Assembly: GCA_035527715.1 (NCBI GenBank) | Contig: DATKZY010000215.1 | Location: 1 to 47,205 of the forward strand | Source: DSUN01 sp035527715 | GTDB lineage: Bacteria > Planctomycetota > PUPC01 > DSUN01 | Length of the DNA: 47,205 nucleotides | Reading direction: 5' to 3' | Shown here: one piece after another, positions 16,619-26,096 of the stretch | Layout of the letters: each line of letters opens with the position of its first letter | Position numbering within the stretch: position 1 is the stretch's first letter | Made by a program: the position numbers and the translations under genes | The notes under the pieces: generated by a model | The model's input: the letters and a program-made list of their open reading frames with translations, nothing else | Database searches by the model: none | Told to the model about the DNA's origin: nothing

Positions 16619-18892
16619 TCAGTCCGTGACCCTCACGCTGCACCGTGCGGGCCCACTGGAACGGATGGGGTTCGAGACGACCACCTCGAACACGTAGGTG
16701 CCAGGCTCGGTCGGGTAGAAGATGGGGTCGGGCCACTCGGTGCTCGACAGGATCGCCTCCGGGCCTTCGACCTGCCTCCACAGGTACCGAAGCTGGTCTC
16801 TGGGGAAGCCCCTTGGGTCGGTGCTCGCCGTCGCGTCGAGCTGGACGATGGTGTGGACTTTCGCCGTCTCGGGCGCCTGGGCGACGGCCTTTGGGGCCAG
16901 CTCGGCGTCGGCACGCACGGCCACCCGGTCCCTGGCCACTTCGTCGCCGAGCCTGGCCTCGAGCTCGAAGGTGTAGCCCCCCCACTTCGCCATCACGACC
17001 TGCGCCTGGGCCGACTTCGGATCGAGGATGCTCAGTGGAGCAGGCCCGCTGACCTGCCGCCACGCGATCGCCTGCGTGCCCGTCGCCCCGACGACCTTCA
17101 CCGTCCCATCCAGCGTCGCGGTCTCGCCGATCTTCCGCCGCTGGTCGCCGCCCGCGTACACGTAGAGCTTCCTCTTCGGGTCGGCGACGGTCACCGCGAG
17201 ATCGGTCGGCTTCGTGGGGTTGACCGTGACGCTCTGGAGCTCCCGCCCGTCCTGCCACAGCACGAGCTTGTACGGGCCGTGCTCCTCGATGGGCGCCTTG
17301 GCATCGCCGACGATCCGGAAGTCGAGGAGGGGCAGGGAGGCTTCGCCACTGCCGTCCGTCACGGCCGAGGCGGCTTCCCGGTCGCCCTCGAACGCCGTGA
17401 TGAGCACTCCGCCGAGCCCTTTTCCCGCCGGGTCGGCGACGCGGACGCGCGTGCTCCACTCGATGCGGACGTCGATCCCCTGGCGCGGCGTTTGGGGGTA
17501 GAGTATGCGCACCCGCTTGTAGTCCGCCCCGCCGGTCAGCTCGTTGTCTCGGAACACCAGGTCGCGCGAGAGGGCTCGGCTGCTCTGCCAGAGGTACCAG
17601 AACTGGTAGTCTTCCGGCTCCCCGAAGAGCTCGAAGCGGTTGTTGGAGAACTCGAAGCCGCAGGCGCCGCCCCAGTCCGCGCGGAAGTGCCAGTGATTTG
17701 TCTTGAGGAGGTTGTCGTAGACCAGTGTGAGCGAATGGGGCCGCGTGGAGTAGAGGTCGAGGCTCGTGGCCCAGAAGTCGCCCGCGTTCGGCTTGCGGAG
17801 CGCGACAATGGTGTTCTTGTAGACGCGGTTGGCCGAGTGCGTGGGGACGGAGAAGTCGAGGGGAGCGGCATCGCCGAAGCCTTCTTCGGCCGTGGCGCGG
17901 CTGAAGTTGTGATGCACGAGGCTGTGGCGGCAGCCCTCGAGCTTGATGCCGTGAGCCCGGGTGCGGGGGTACTCGGGATTCGGCTTCTCCCGCACGTCAA
18001 CGATGTTGTTGAAGAAGTTGATGCCCGTGCCGGTGAGGTGCACGCCCCGGCCCGCCACGGGCATGACGACATTGGCGTACACGCGCATGTTCGCCGCGGC
18101 GGCCCCGATGCCGTAGCCGTTGGTCGTGTAGCTGCGGTGGCGGACGACGTTGTGGTGGACCTCGACCAGGTGCCCCGTGAGTCCTCTCTCCCCGTGCACC
18201 CGGATCCCCCACTGCCCGCCGCCGTCGATCACGTTGTGGTGGATGTCCACCGGGCCGTCAACGCCCGCGACGGTGATCACGCCTGTGCCGGGCCAGTGGC
18301 GGTCGGTGATCTCCTGGACCTTGCTGAGGCAGTGGTTGTGGTGGATGTGGACGTTCGCGCAGTCCCGGACGTAGAGGTTGTCGGTATCGCGGCTGTTGAC
18401 TTCGGAGGTGATGCCGGTGATCGCCAGGCCGTCGCATCCTCGGACATAGACGGCGAAGCAGGACTGCCCGGGCGCGGGGCCTTCGGCTTTGAGGATGCGG
18501 CCGTTGGCCATCGTGACCTTGGTGGCGAGGGGCTGAGGCCCCTGGACGATGCGCCCGTTGCGGAGCGTGAAGCGGTTGCCGCCGCCGAAGCCCTCCTTCG
18601 GCACGCCCTTGAAGGGCTCTTCGCCGCCGGCCGACCGCAGGAACACGCCGCTGCACCGGTCCACGCCGACCACCGTCCCGTAGGTGACGGTGTGGCCGCC
18701 CAGGTCGAGCGTGATGCCGTCGCCCTTGACCATGAAGGCCGTGCGCTCGGCGGACACGTCCCGCTTCAGGACGTAGGTGGCGCCGGGCCTGTCGAGGACG
18801 CCTGGCGCGTCGATTTCAACGACCTCAGCCGCGACCGGCGTTCCGAACAGCAGAAGGCAGGACGCCATCGCTCCCAGGACCACGCGGTTCAT
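16619..18892 (-). CDS. Secreted right-handed beta-helix protein with PKD-like C-terminus
   Basis: 757 residues with a signal peptide (1-22, G-T-P-V-A-A). Residues about 50-440 show parallel beta-helix repeats rich in N-x-V and H-H-N motifs (V-H-I-H-H-N-H, V-D-I-H-H-N-V-I, V-E-V-H-H-N-V-V), typical of pectate-lyase-like folds acting on polysaccharides or serving as adhesins. Residues about 570-757 contain two PKD/K319-like immunoglobulin-type domains (A-G-G-D-Q-R, L-D-A-T-A-S-T-D-P). No catalytic residue set could be assigned. It may be truncated at the C-terminus by a frameshift, since the next frame continues coding to 16443. Its transcription is divergent from the gene at 19644. Confidence 0.8.
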   Translation of the reverse strand: MNRVVLGAMASCLLLFGTPVAAEVVEIDAPGVLDRPGATYVLKRDVSAERTAFMVKGDGITLDLGGHTVTYGTVVGVDRCSGVFLRSAGGEEPFKGVPKEGFGGGNRFTLRNGRIVQGPQPLATKVTMANGRILKAEGPAPGQSCFAVYVRGCDGLAITGITSEVNSRDTDNLYVRDCANVHIHHNHCLSKVQEITDRHWPGTGVITVAGVDGPVDIHHNVIDGGGQWGIRVHGERGLTGHLVEVHHNVVRHRSYTTNGYGIGAAAANMRVYANVVMPVAGRGVHLTGTGINFFNNIVDVREKPNPEYPRTRAHGIKLEGCRHSLVHHNFSRATAEEGFGDAAPLDFSVPTHSANRVYKNTIVALRKPNAGDFWATSLDLYSTRPHSLTLVYDNLLKTNHWHFRADWGGACGFEFSNNRFELFGEPEDYQFWYLWQSSRALSRDLVFRDNELTGGADYKRVRILYPQTPRQGIDVRIEWSTRVRVADPAGKGLGGVLITAFEGDREAASAVTDGSGEASLPLLDFRIVGDAKAPIEEHGPYKLVLWQDGRELQSVTVNPTKPTDLAVTVADPKRKLYVYAGGDQRRKIGETATLDGTVKVVGATGTQAIAWRQVSGPAPLSILDPKSAQAQVVMAKWGGYTFELEARLGDEVARDRVAVRADAELAPKAVAQAPETAKVHTIVQLDATASTDPRGFPRDQLRYLWRQVEGPEAILSSTEWPDPIFYPTEPGTYVFEVVVSNPIRSSGPARCSVRVTD

Positions 18893-18937
18893 GCCGTCTC
18901 CTCCTTCAGTGCGTTCCGGCGCCTCGAGGCCCTGAGG

Positions 18938-19246
18938 TCACTGGTTGGGCTTGGTGCACACGGTGAGGGAGAAGGCGGTGCCCAGGTGGCCATTCTCGAG
19001 GCGGAACAGAACCCTGTTGTAGCCCTTGCGCGGGTGGACCTTGCGGAAGCCTTCGTCGGCCCGCCAGCCCTTGTGCTGGCCGCCGCTCACCCAGACCAGA
19101 ATGTCGTTGATCCAGACCTTCGCCTTGTCGCCGCCGCCGACGGCGATCCAGACGTCGCGCGGGTTGTCCGTGTCGCCCGCAATCGCTTGTTCTGCACCGT
19201 GATTCCGTCGGCCATTCCCTTCTGCGTGTACTCTCACCCCCAACAA
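18938..19246 (-). pseudogene. C-terminal remnant of a secreted PVC-type domain protein
   Basis: The fragment reads D-V-W-I-A-V-G-G-G-D-K-A-K-V-W-I-N-D, then V-W-V-S-G-G-Q-H-K-G-W-R and R-V-L-F-R-L-E-N-G, which resembles the end of a galactose-binding-like or PA14-like sandwich domain common in planctomycete exported proteins. The first 25 or so residues look unrelated, and no signal peptide or N-terminal domain precedes it. It is therefore best read as a decayed gene end. Confidence 0.55.
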
Positions 19247-19360
19247 CAGTCAGTATAGCGCCGCCGCCCCCGGCTGCAAAGCGGGCAGCTCTGGCTCCGT
19301 GCGTCCGTGCCACCCCGGCTAGGTCGGCGCTTTGACCCACCTGTGTTCCACCCGAGGACC

Positions 19361-19392
19361 GCGACACCGTGCCGCAAGGAACACGGTGTCGC
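19361..19392. repeat. 32-bp palindromic repeat, copy 1
   Basis: Arms GCGACACCGTG (19361-19371) and CACGGTGTCGC (19382-19392) with a 10-bp loop. The same arms and loop length recur at 44258-44289, 25 kb away. It is the only feature seen in the gap 19247-19643. Confidence 0.65.
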
Positions 19393-19643
19393 GGCGAGCG
19401 AGGCCCCGACCCCGCGGTGATGGAAGGGAATGCTGCCGGCGCCTCTCGGGCTTGCCGGCCCGGCGATAGGATGTCATGATGCCTGCTGCTGCGCGGGCCA
19501 ACGCCAGCATGTACCGCGAGACGCCATTCCCCAGGGAACATCTGCGGGGCACGGCCCGCAGCTGGATGACGCTGGCGGGACTTCGCGCCGCTCATCACGT
19601 TCTGGCCGAGCGCACCGAACCAATTCCATGAGGAGCCCACCCG

Positions 19644-21629
19644 GTGCCGAAACCACGCGCCCTGGCCGTAACCTTTCTGCTCGTCGCCGGCACCTTTGCA
19701 GCCCACGGTCGTGACTGGTTCGTGGGCCCGCACGGGCAGGACAACGCCGGAGACGGCTCGGAGGCGAGGCCGTTCCAGTCTATCGAGCGGGGCATTGCCG
19801 CGGCGCAACCGGGTGACCGCCTGGTGCTACGCGCGGGCGAGTACCGGCTGGCCGCCACACTTCACTTCCCACGCGCCGGCGAGAGGGACAGGCCCATCAC
19901 CCTCGCGGCGCAGGAGGATGAGTACGTCGCACTCCTCGGGTCGCTGCGGCTCACCGGTTGGGTGCGGCACCAGGGGAACGTGTGGAAGGTCCAGGCGCCG
20001 CCGCGGCAGGTCAAGGGTCTCTTCGAGGACGGCGAACGCCTCGTGCACCCGCGCGAACGCGGGAAGCGCGAGGACCCGTCCGTCGAAGCCGTCCGCGCTC
20101 CCGGCCGCTGGACCCAGCAGGACGGCTGGGTGTACCTGTGGGCGCACGGAGGGGACTCGCCCGACCGCCACCGCATCGAGGCGTCGCAGCACAGCATCGT
20201 GAACCTGAACAAGCCGTGGCTCCGGGCCGAGGGGCTCCACCTCTTCTACGGCCAGCCGACGGGCCTGGTCATCTCCGCGGACCACTGCGTCGCTGTCCGG
20301 TGTGAGGTGGCCGGCGTGGCGAACTCAGTGGACAACGCCTACGGCGCCTACCTCAGCGGCTGCTCGGACTCGGCGTTCCGAAACTGCACGTTCCACGATT
20401 CCTTCTATTGGGGCGACCACGGCTCGAACTCGCACGTCGTCTCGTGCATCGACTGCGGTGACGCGGGGCCGAACTTCGTCGAGGGCTGCGAGATCTTCAA
20501 TGGCGGCCTCGGCGTGGGCACCAAGGGAGCGGCGCGCGAGATGATCGTCCGCAACTGCCGCATCTACGACGTCCTCAACGGCGTTGTCCCCTCGGGCGAG
20601 CGCTCCAGCGGGCCCGGCGCAGGCAAGACCGACCGCGGCCACTACCTCGTCTACCGCAACCATGTCCACGACTGCGAGCGGGGCGTCTACTTCTCCGCCG
20701 GCGACACCCGCAGCAACCGCGTGCTCAGCAACGTGTTCGAGCGGTGCGGCGCAGGCGTGTACATTCGGAAGGTGAACGGCCTCGCGCGGGATACCTTCAT
20801 CGCCAACAACGTCTTTGCGGGCTGCGGCGCGGCGCTCTTCCTGTTGGCCGAACGCGAAGGCAAGGAGTCGCTCACGCAGTTCGCCGACGCAGGTCTGCGC
20901 TCCGATCACAATCTCTTCTGGCGCAACGGGGCCGACTGGCGGCACCCGCTGAGTTGGGGCCGTGACCTCGATCTGAGCCGCAGCGAGGTGGCCAACCGCG
21001 GCGAGGCAGGCTGGGAACGCCAGTCGGTGAGTGCAGACCCCATGCTGGGCGCATCGGGAACGGCACGCGACGGGTCGCCAACCCTTGGGAAGGGCGTTGC
21101 CGTGGCACTGCCAGCCTGCGTCGATGCGCCGCCAGCGTGGCATATCGGGCTGGGGCCGCGGCAGGAGGCAGCAACAGCCCGGCAGGAGCTGACGCTCTCA
21201 ATAGCGGGGTCACAGACCTCGGTCGGGCCGGGCGACACTATTGCGTTGCACGCGGTCCTGCACAACGAGTCCCGCGAGCACGGTGTTCCGATGGACGGCG
21301 ACGCCATCATCACCTTCCACTTCCGCTATGCGAACGTGTGGTACTTCGACCGGAAAGAGATCTGGCGAGCGCGTGTCCCACTGCCTGGGGGCCCCCTTCG
21401 GCCGGGCGGGACCCTGGACCTGGCCGCACTCCCCGGGTGGCAGAACCCGACAAATGGCCAGATGGGAGCCCCGTTCCATCTCCGCGCTGACGATCGGGAC
21501 TGGCAGTCAGGCTGGCGGCTGAGCGCCACGCTCCGCCGCGTCTCGCGGAACGTTCCCACCCATGAGGCGCTCCAGCGCCTCGAGCCCCTCATCCGCTCGG
21601 AGGAAGTGGTGAGGGTTCAGGCGAAGTAG
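19644..21629 (+). CDS. Secreted right-handed beta-helix (pectate-lyase-like) protein
   Basis: 661 residues from a GTG at 19644, chosen because AGGAG lies about 9 bp upstream. A signal peptide (1-22) precedes D-W-F-V-G-P-H-G-Q-D-N-A-G-D-G, the usual opening of DUF1565/pectate-lyase-like helices, then P-F-Q-S-I-E-R-G-I-A-A-A-Q-P-G-D. Beta-helix coils run to about residue 430 with many short R-N-C, N-V-F and N-H-V turns. Residues 490-640 form a beta-sandwich domain. Probably binds or cleaves an extracellular glycan; catalytic residues not identified. Confidence 0.8.
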   Translation: MPKPRALAVTFLLVAGTFAAHGRDWFVGPHGQDNAGDGSEARPFQSIERGIAAAQPGDRLVLRAGEYRLAATLHFPRAGERDRPITLAAQEDEYVALLGSLRLTGWVRHQGNVWKVQAPPRQVKGLFEDGERLVHPRERGKREDPSVEAVRAPGRWTQQDGWVYLWAHGGDSPDRHRIEASQHSIVNLNKPWLRAEGLHLFYGQPTGLVISADHCVAVRCEVAGVANSVDNAYGAYLSGCSDSAFRNCTFHDSFYWGDHGSNSHVVSCIDCGDAGPNFVEGCEIFNGGLGVGTKGAAREMIVRNCRIYDVLNGVVPSGERSSGPGAGKTDRGHYLVYRNHVHDCERGVYFSAGDTRSNRVLSNVFERCGAGVYIRKVNGLARDTFIANNVFAGCGAALFLLAEREGKESLTQFADAGLRSDHNLFWRNGADWRHPLSWGRDLDLSRSEVANRGEAGWERQSVSADPMLGASGTARDGSPTLGKGVAVALPACVDAPPAWHIGLGPRQEAATARQELTLSIAGSQTSVGPGDTIALHAVLHNESREHGVPMDGDAIITFHFRYANVWYFDRKEIWRARVPLPGGPLRPGGTLDLAALPGWQNPTNGQMGAPFHLRADDRDWQSGWRLSATLRRVSRNVPTHEALQRLEPLIRSEEVVRVQAK

Positions 21630-21823
21630 CCCGTCTCTGCCAAGGCTCAGAACGCGAGCAGCCGCGCGCGCTTCATCGCTCAACACGGGAGGAGAAGCCC
21701 GACCGAGGGTACCTTCGACCGCCTCAGGGGTATGGCCGGCCCGCATCGAGGCAGGTTGTCTGAGTCAGGCTCAGGCCCCTGTGGTACGCTGGCTGGGGCC
21801 AAGTCCAGATGGCCGCTGCCCCA

Positions 21824-21848
21824 CCCACGCATGAACTCCACCCCACGC
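21824..21848. repeat. 25-bp direct repeat, left copy
   Basis: Begins CCCACGCATGAAC and ends CCACCCCACGC; matches 26004-26028 in the same orientation at 23 of 25 positions. The two copies flank the 3.9-kb PQQ/LamG gene. Confidence 0.55.
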
Positions 21849-21865
21849 CAGAGCGGAAGCGGCGC

Positions 21866-21893
21866 TTGCTGATCCTGCTGTCCGTGGTAGAAT
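21866..21893 (+). promoter_or_regulatory. Promoter of the PQQ/LamG gene
   Basis: TTGCTG (21866-21871) and TAGAAT (21888-21893) are 16 bp apart, 70 bp upstream of the ATG at 21963. Apart from this and the direct repeat, 21630-21962 shows nothing. Confidence 0.5.
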
Positions 21894-21962
21894 CGGGGGG
21901 ATGGTGAACGGCCGTCGTCGGCCTGAGGCCACTGCGAGAATCATGCTTGGAGATGCGTGTCG

Positions 21963-24900
21963 ATGAGGTTTCCACGAACGGCGACAGGAACGTACGGGGG
22001 TCTGGGCGGCGGGCGCCTGCTGGTGACGGCGGTGTGGGCCTGGCTGATCGCCGGGTGGGGATTGGCGCCACGCGGGTCGGCGGCGGCCGATGTCAATGCC
22101 GAGCAGGTCCTTTCCGACAGCCAGTTCCACGGAGGCCTGGTCGTGCTTGTCGGACGGTGGGACGCAGAGTTGGCCGTGTCGCTGGCCAAAGCCCCCAACG
22201 TCGTGGTGCACGGGTTGATGGCCGACCGCGAGGCCCTGCCGGTCGTGCGAGACCGGATCCGCAAGGCAGACCTGTACGGCCGACTGTCCGCCGCGTGGTG
22301 GCAGGGTCCCGCTCTGCCCTATGCCGATGACATGGTGAACCTGCTGCTCGTTCCCGACGAGCGTGTCGGCGTGTCGGCGGAAGAGATCAACCGCGTCCTG
22401 GCCCCTCTGGGGGTGGCGTGGGTGCAGCACGGCGGCGCGTGGCAAATGCACCGCAAGGCATGGCCGGCCGATGTCGATGAGTGGTCTCATGCGCGCTACG
22501 ACGCAACCGGCAATGCCGTGAGCCAGGACAAGCGGAGCGGCCCGCCGCGGTTCCTCCAGTGGGAGGCGACTCCGCGCTGGAACCGCGGTGTGAAGACCAG
22601 TTGCCTGGTCACCGCGCAGGGGCGCCTCTTCTTCATCCTGGACGATTCGCACTTCGCGGAGCGCGCGTCGACGTGGTCGCTGATCGCGCGGGACGCGGCC
22701 AACGGCATCCTGCTCTGGCGTCGCGAACTGCCCAGTTGGGGCGGGGCTCGCGGCGGCAAGAAGGTCGGCCCGGCCCAGATCAACCGCCTGCTCATCGCTC
22801 GCGGCGACCGGGTGTACGCCACACTCGGCGAGTTCGCCCCGGTCAGCGTGCTCGATGCGGCCACGGGCAAGGTGATCCGCGAACTCGAGCAGACCGGTCC
22901 TGCCGAGGAGTGCATCCTGTCTCAGGGCGTTCTCGTGGCGCTGGTGAACCCGAACACCGACGCCGATGTGCGGCGCGGCCGCATCAGGCCGTTGCGCCTT
23001 GTGGCAGCAGACCCCGAGACAGGAAAGACCCTCTGGGAGCATGCGGCCGAGACGGTCCTGCCGTTGACGCTGGCCGCGGACGGGGAGCAGGTCGTCTACC
23101 ACGACGGCCGGGTGATCCGCAGCCTCGACCTGCGGACGGGCGCGGCGCGCTGGTCGTCACCGCCCACCGGGCAGAAGATCGTCCGCCGCGACAACGCGAA
23201 CCCAGACAGCCCGGGGGCGGAGCCGTCGAACATCATCCTGGCCCCGCAGTTCGCCCCGACCCTGATCCTCTACCACAACGCGGTGGCGTTCGCTGGCGGG
23301 TGCCGGCTCAACGTCGTCTCGGCCGAGGACGGCCGCGAGCTCTGGCGGTCCGACTACGCGTCATCCAACTACTCGGTGCCGGTGGACCTGTTCGGCTTCG
23401 GTGGGTGGTTGTGGGGCCCGAACCCGAAGATGAATCTGTGGCGCCCGCTCGACGACGACATCGGCTTCAACGCCTTCGACCCGCTGACCGGCAGCATCAA
23501 GAAGCGTGTCACGGGCAAGTATGGGTTCCGCTTCCAGCATCATCGCTGCCACCAGATGAAGGTCGTCGGAAACAAGGTGATTGCGGCGCGGGCCGGGATC
23601 GAGTTCCTGGACACGGACACCGGCGCCGTGGTCCACCAACACTGGACGCGCGGGAGCTGCTACTACGGCGTTCTGCCGGCCAACGGGCGGCTGTACACGC
23701 CGCCGCACGACTGCGCCTGCTACATCCGTGCCAAGCTATCGGGGTTCCTGGCGATGAATGCCGATCCGCCGTCGCGCCCGGCCCCGATCGGCGACGATCA
23801 GCGGCTCCAGCGCGGCCCGGCGTACGGCAAGGCCGCCGGCAATGCGCCTGGCCCGCGCCCGGACGACTGGCCGACCTACCGCCACGACATGGCCCGGAGC
23901 GGACGGACCACCGCCAAGGTGGCCGCAGAACTGCTCCTGGGCTGGAAGCGGCAGCTCGGCGACGGGCTCACCAGCCCCGTGATCGCCGGCAACCGTGTCT
24001 ACCTGGCCTCGACGGACGCCCACTCGCTGCACGCCCTCGACGCGACGACGGGCGAGCCCCTGTGGCAAGCCACCTTCGACGCTCGCATCGACTCGCCGCC
24101 GACTGTGCACGAGGGGCTCGTCCTGTGTGGTTGCCGCGACGGATCGGTCCATGCCCTGCGGGCCGGGGACGGGGCGCAGGCGTGGCGTTTCCTCGCCGCT
24201 CCCGCCCGGCGGCTGATCGCGTCGCGCGGGCAGATCGAATCGGTCTGGCCGGTCAGCGGCAGCGTCCTCGTCGCCGACAACCTGGTCTACTTCGCGGCCG
24301 GACGCTCGTCCTACCTGGACGGCGGCATCTTCTTGTATGGCCTGGACCCACACACCGGCCGGAAGGTCGTCGCTGCCACACTGGCAACCCGCGGCCCCGA
24401 CGGCTCGGAGATACTCGACGAGCAAGGCGTGGTGGGCTACCTGAACGACGTGCTGTCCTCCGACGGCGAGAGGCTGTTCCTGCGTCACCAGGTCCTCGAC
24501 AAGGCCGGCAAGCCACAGCCTGAACGGGTGACACACTTGCACGGGCCTGACGGCTACCTGAGCGGCGACACCACGAGCCGCCTGCTCTGGACGTACGCCC
24601 CGATGTTCACCTCGCCGCACCAGGGGGCGTTCTACGACCTGCGACTCAGCCGCATGATCTTCCCCTCCGGCCGCATCCTGGTCGAGGGCGAACAGACGAT
24701 CTACGGCTATGGGCAGAACCACTACAGCCGGCCTCGCGCCGACCCGGGCGGGGAATGGGCGCTGTTCGCCGCGGCCAAGGAGAGCGGTGTCCCGCTGACC
24801 CTGTCGGCGACCGAGTACCGCAAGCTCGCGCTGAAGGGCCAGAAGTCCGTGCGGTTCCTCTGGTGGAAGCCGATCCCAATCCAGGTGCGGGCGATGGTGA

Positions 24901-25880
24901 AGACCAGGGATGTGCTGTTCGTGGCGGGGCCGCGCGGCGGGGAGCTGACCTCGCGGGCCGCGCTGGCCGGCCAGGCCGACGGCACGTTGCTGGCCGTGTC
25001 GCCCGACGATGGCCGGGTGCTTGCCGAAATGCACCTGCCGGCCGCGCCCGTCTGGGACGGCATGGCCGCCGCCGGGGGCGAGCTCTACCTCGCCCTGACC
25101 GATGGTCAGGTCCTGTGCCTGTGGTCCGCCGACTCGGGCCGGCCGGGCCAGCCGCTGTCGGCCGCCGCGTGGCGCAAAGCCCTGCCGGCGGTCGAGGCCC
25201 TCGAGGAGCCGGGCCTGGTCGGGCGGTGGCGCTTCGACGAGGGCGCCGGCCTGGTGGCGCGGGACTACTCCGGCCGCGGGCACGACGCCGAGGTGTCCGG
25301 GCAATGGCACAAGGACGCGTCCGGCGCCTGCCTGATGGCCAGCGGCGCCCCCCAGGCGGTGGTGATCCCCGACGCGTCGCACCTGCAGTTCGGCAACGAC
25401 GACTTCACCCTGGCCCTCTGGTGCAGGATCGACGGCTACGACGTCCGCCTGCTCGGCAAGGAGGCCTTCCCGGACAACTGGTGGGTCATCAACGTGCTGC
25501 CCACCGGGCAGGCGGAACTCGTGCTCGGCGAGGGCCGCGACGCCGGCCACAGCGCGCGTGCCGCCACGAGCGCGCCCCTTGCAAAAGACGCCTGGAGTCA
25601 TCTCGTGGCGGTAGTCGACCGCCGGGCTGCGGAAGTGAGATGGTATCTCAACGGCAAGTTCGACAGCCGCCACGCCATCCCGAAGGGCATGACCAAGGGC
25701 CTCAACGTAGCCGGGTGCGATATCGCCATCCCGTCAAGGCATAAGCCATTCCGTGGGCTGATCGGCGACTTCCGCATCTATCGACGCGCGATCAGCGCCG
25801 AGCGCGTGCAGGAGCTATTCAACGAGGCCCCCCTGCGCCGCCGCGGAGACACCGGCCGCAACGACGACCCAACTCGGTAG
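21963..25880 (+). CDS. Secreted PQQ-like beta-propeller protein with methyltransferase-like N-terminus and LamG C-terminus
   Basis: 1305 residues from the ATG at 21963 (TTGGAGA about 8 bp upstream; a GTG at 21957 is also open). A signal segment with W-A-W-L-I-A-G-W precedes residues 30-150, which look like a degenerate Rossmann/SAM-methyltransferase fold (G-G-L-V-V-L-V-G, V-V-V-H-G-L, Y-A-D-D-M-V-N-L-L-L). Residues about 175-1080 carry PQQ-type blades (L-D-A-A-T-G-K-V-I-R, L-D-A-T-T-G-E-P-L-W, H-A-L-R-A-G-D-G-A-Q-A-W). Residues about 1085-1290 are a LamG/concanavalin-like domain (V-G-R-W-R-F-D-E-G-A-G). PQQ binding itself is not shown. Likely periplasmic or outer-membrane-attached. Confidence 0.85.
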   Translation: MRFPRTATGTYGGLGGGRLLVTAVWAWLIAGWGLAPRGSAAADVNAEQVLSDSQFHGGLVVLVGRWDAELAVSLAKAPNVVVHGLMADREALPVVRDRIRKADLYGRLSAAWWQGPALPYADDMVNLLLVPDERVGVSAEEINRVLAPLGVAWVQHGGAWQMHRKAWPADVDEWSHARYDATGNAVSQDKRSGPPRFLQWEATPRWNRGVKTSCLVTAQGRLFFILDDSHFAERASTWSLIARDAANGILLWRRELPSWGGARGGKKVGPAQINRLLIARGDRVYATLGEFAPVSVLDAATGKVIRELEQTGPAEECILSQGVLVALVNPNTDADVRRGRIRPLRLVAADPETGKTLWEHAAETVLPLTLAADGEQVVYHDGRVIRSLDLRTGAARWSSPPTGQKIVRRDNANPDSPGAEPSNIILAPQFAPTLILYHNAVAFAGGCRLNVVSAEDGRELWRSDYASSNYSVPVDLFGFGGWLWGPNPKMNLWRPLDDDIGFNAFDPLTGSIKKRVTGKYGFRFQHHRCHQMKVVGNKVIAARAGIEFLDTDTGAVVHQHWTRGSCYYGVLPANGRLYTPPHDCACYIRAKLSGFLAMNADPPSRPAPIGDDQRLQRGPAYGKAAGNAPGPRPDDWPTYRHDMARSGRTTAKVAAELLLGWKRQLGDGLTSPVIAGNRVYLASTDAHSLHALDATTGEPLWQATFDARIDSPPTVHEGLVLCGCRDGSVHALRAGDGAQAWRFLAAPARRLIASRGQIESVWPVSGSVLVADNLVYFAAGRSSYLDGGIFLYGLDPHTGRKVVAATLATRGPDGSEILDEQGVVGYLNDVLSSDGERLFLRHQVLDKAGKPQPERVTHLHGPDGYLSGDTTSRLLWTYAPMFTSPHQGAFYDLRLSRMIFPSGRILVEGEQTIYGYGQNHYSRPRADPGGEWALFAAAKESGVPLTLSATEYRKLALKGQKSVRFLWWKPIPIQVRAMVKTRDVLFVAGPRGGELTSRAALAGQADGTLLAVSPDDGRVLAEMHLPAAPVWDGMAAAGGELYLALTDGQVLCLWSADSGRPGQPLSAAAWRKALPAVEALEEPGLVGRWRFDEGAGLVARDYSGRGHDAEVSGQWHKDASGACLMASGAPQAVVIPDASHLQFGNDDFTLALWCRIDGYDVRLLGKEAFPDNWWVINVLPTGQAELVLGEGRDAGHSARAATSAPLAKDAWSHLVAVVDRRAAEVRWYLNGKFDSRHAIPKGMTKGLNVAGCDIAIPSRHKPFRGLIGDFRIYRRAISAERVQELFNEAPLRRRGDTGRNDDPTR

Positions 25881-26003
25881 CCGACGGGACGCCCGCGAGC
25901 CCGGTCTTCCGCGCGCATTCCCGCTCAGGTGTCTTCTCCGCGAGTGCAGTTGAAGTAGCCGCTCGGCGGCAAGGAGGCCCGGCGGCCACCGCTTGTCACC
26001 CCT

Positions 26004-26028
26004 CCCACGCATAAACCCCACCCCACGC
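26004..26028. repeat. 25-bp direct repeat, right copy
   Basis: Matches 21824-21848 at 23 of 25 positions, in the same orientation, 120 bp after the PQQ/LamG stop codon. Confidence 0.55.
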
Positions 26029-26096
26029 GTGAACCGGACACGTGAGGCCCGAGGAACGGCGCAGAAATGGCTGGGGGCAACCCCATCGGCGAGGCG

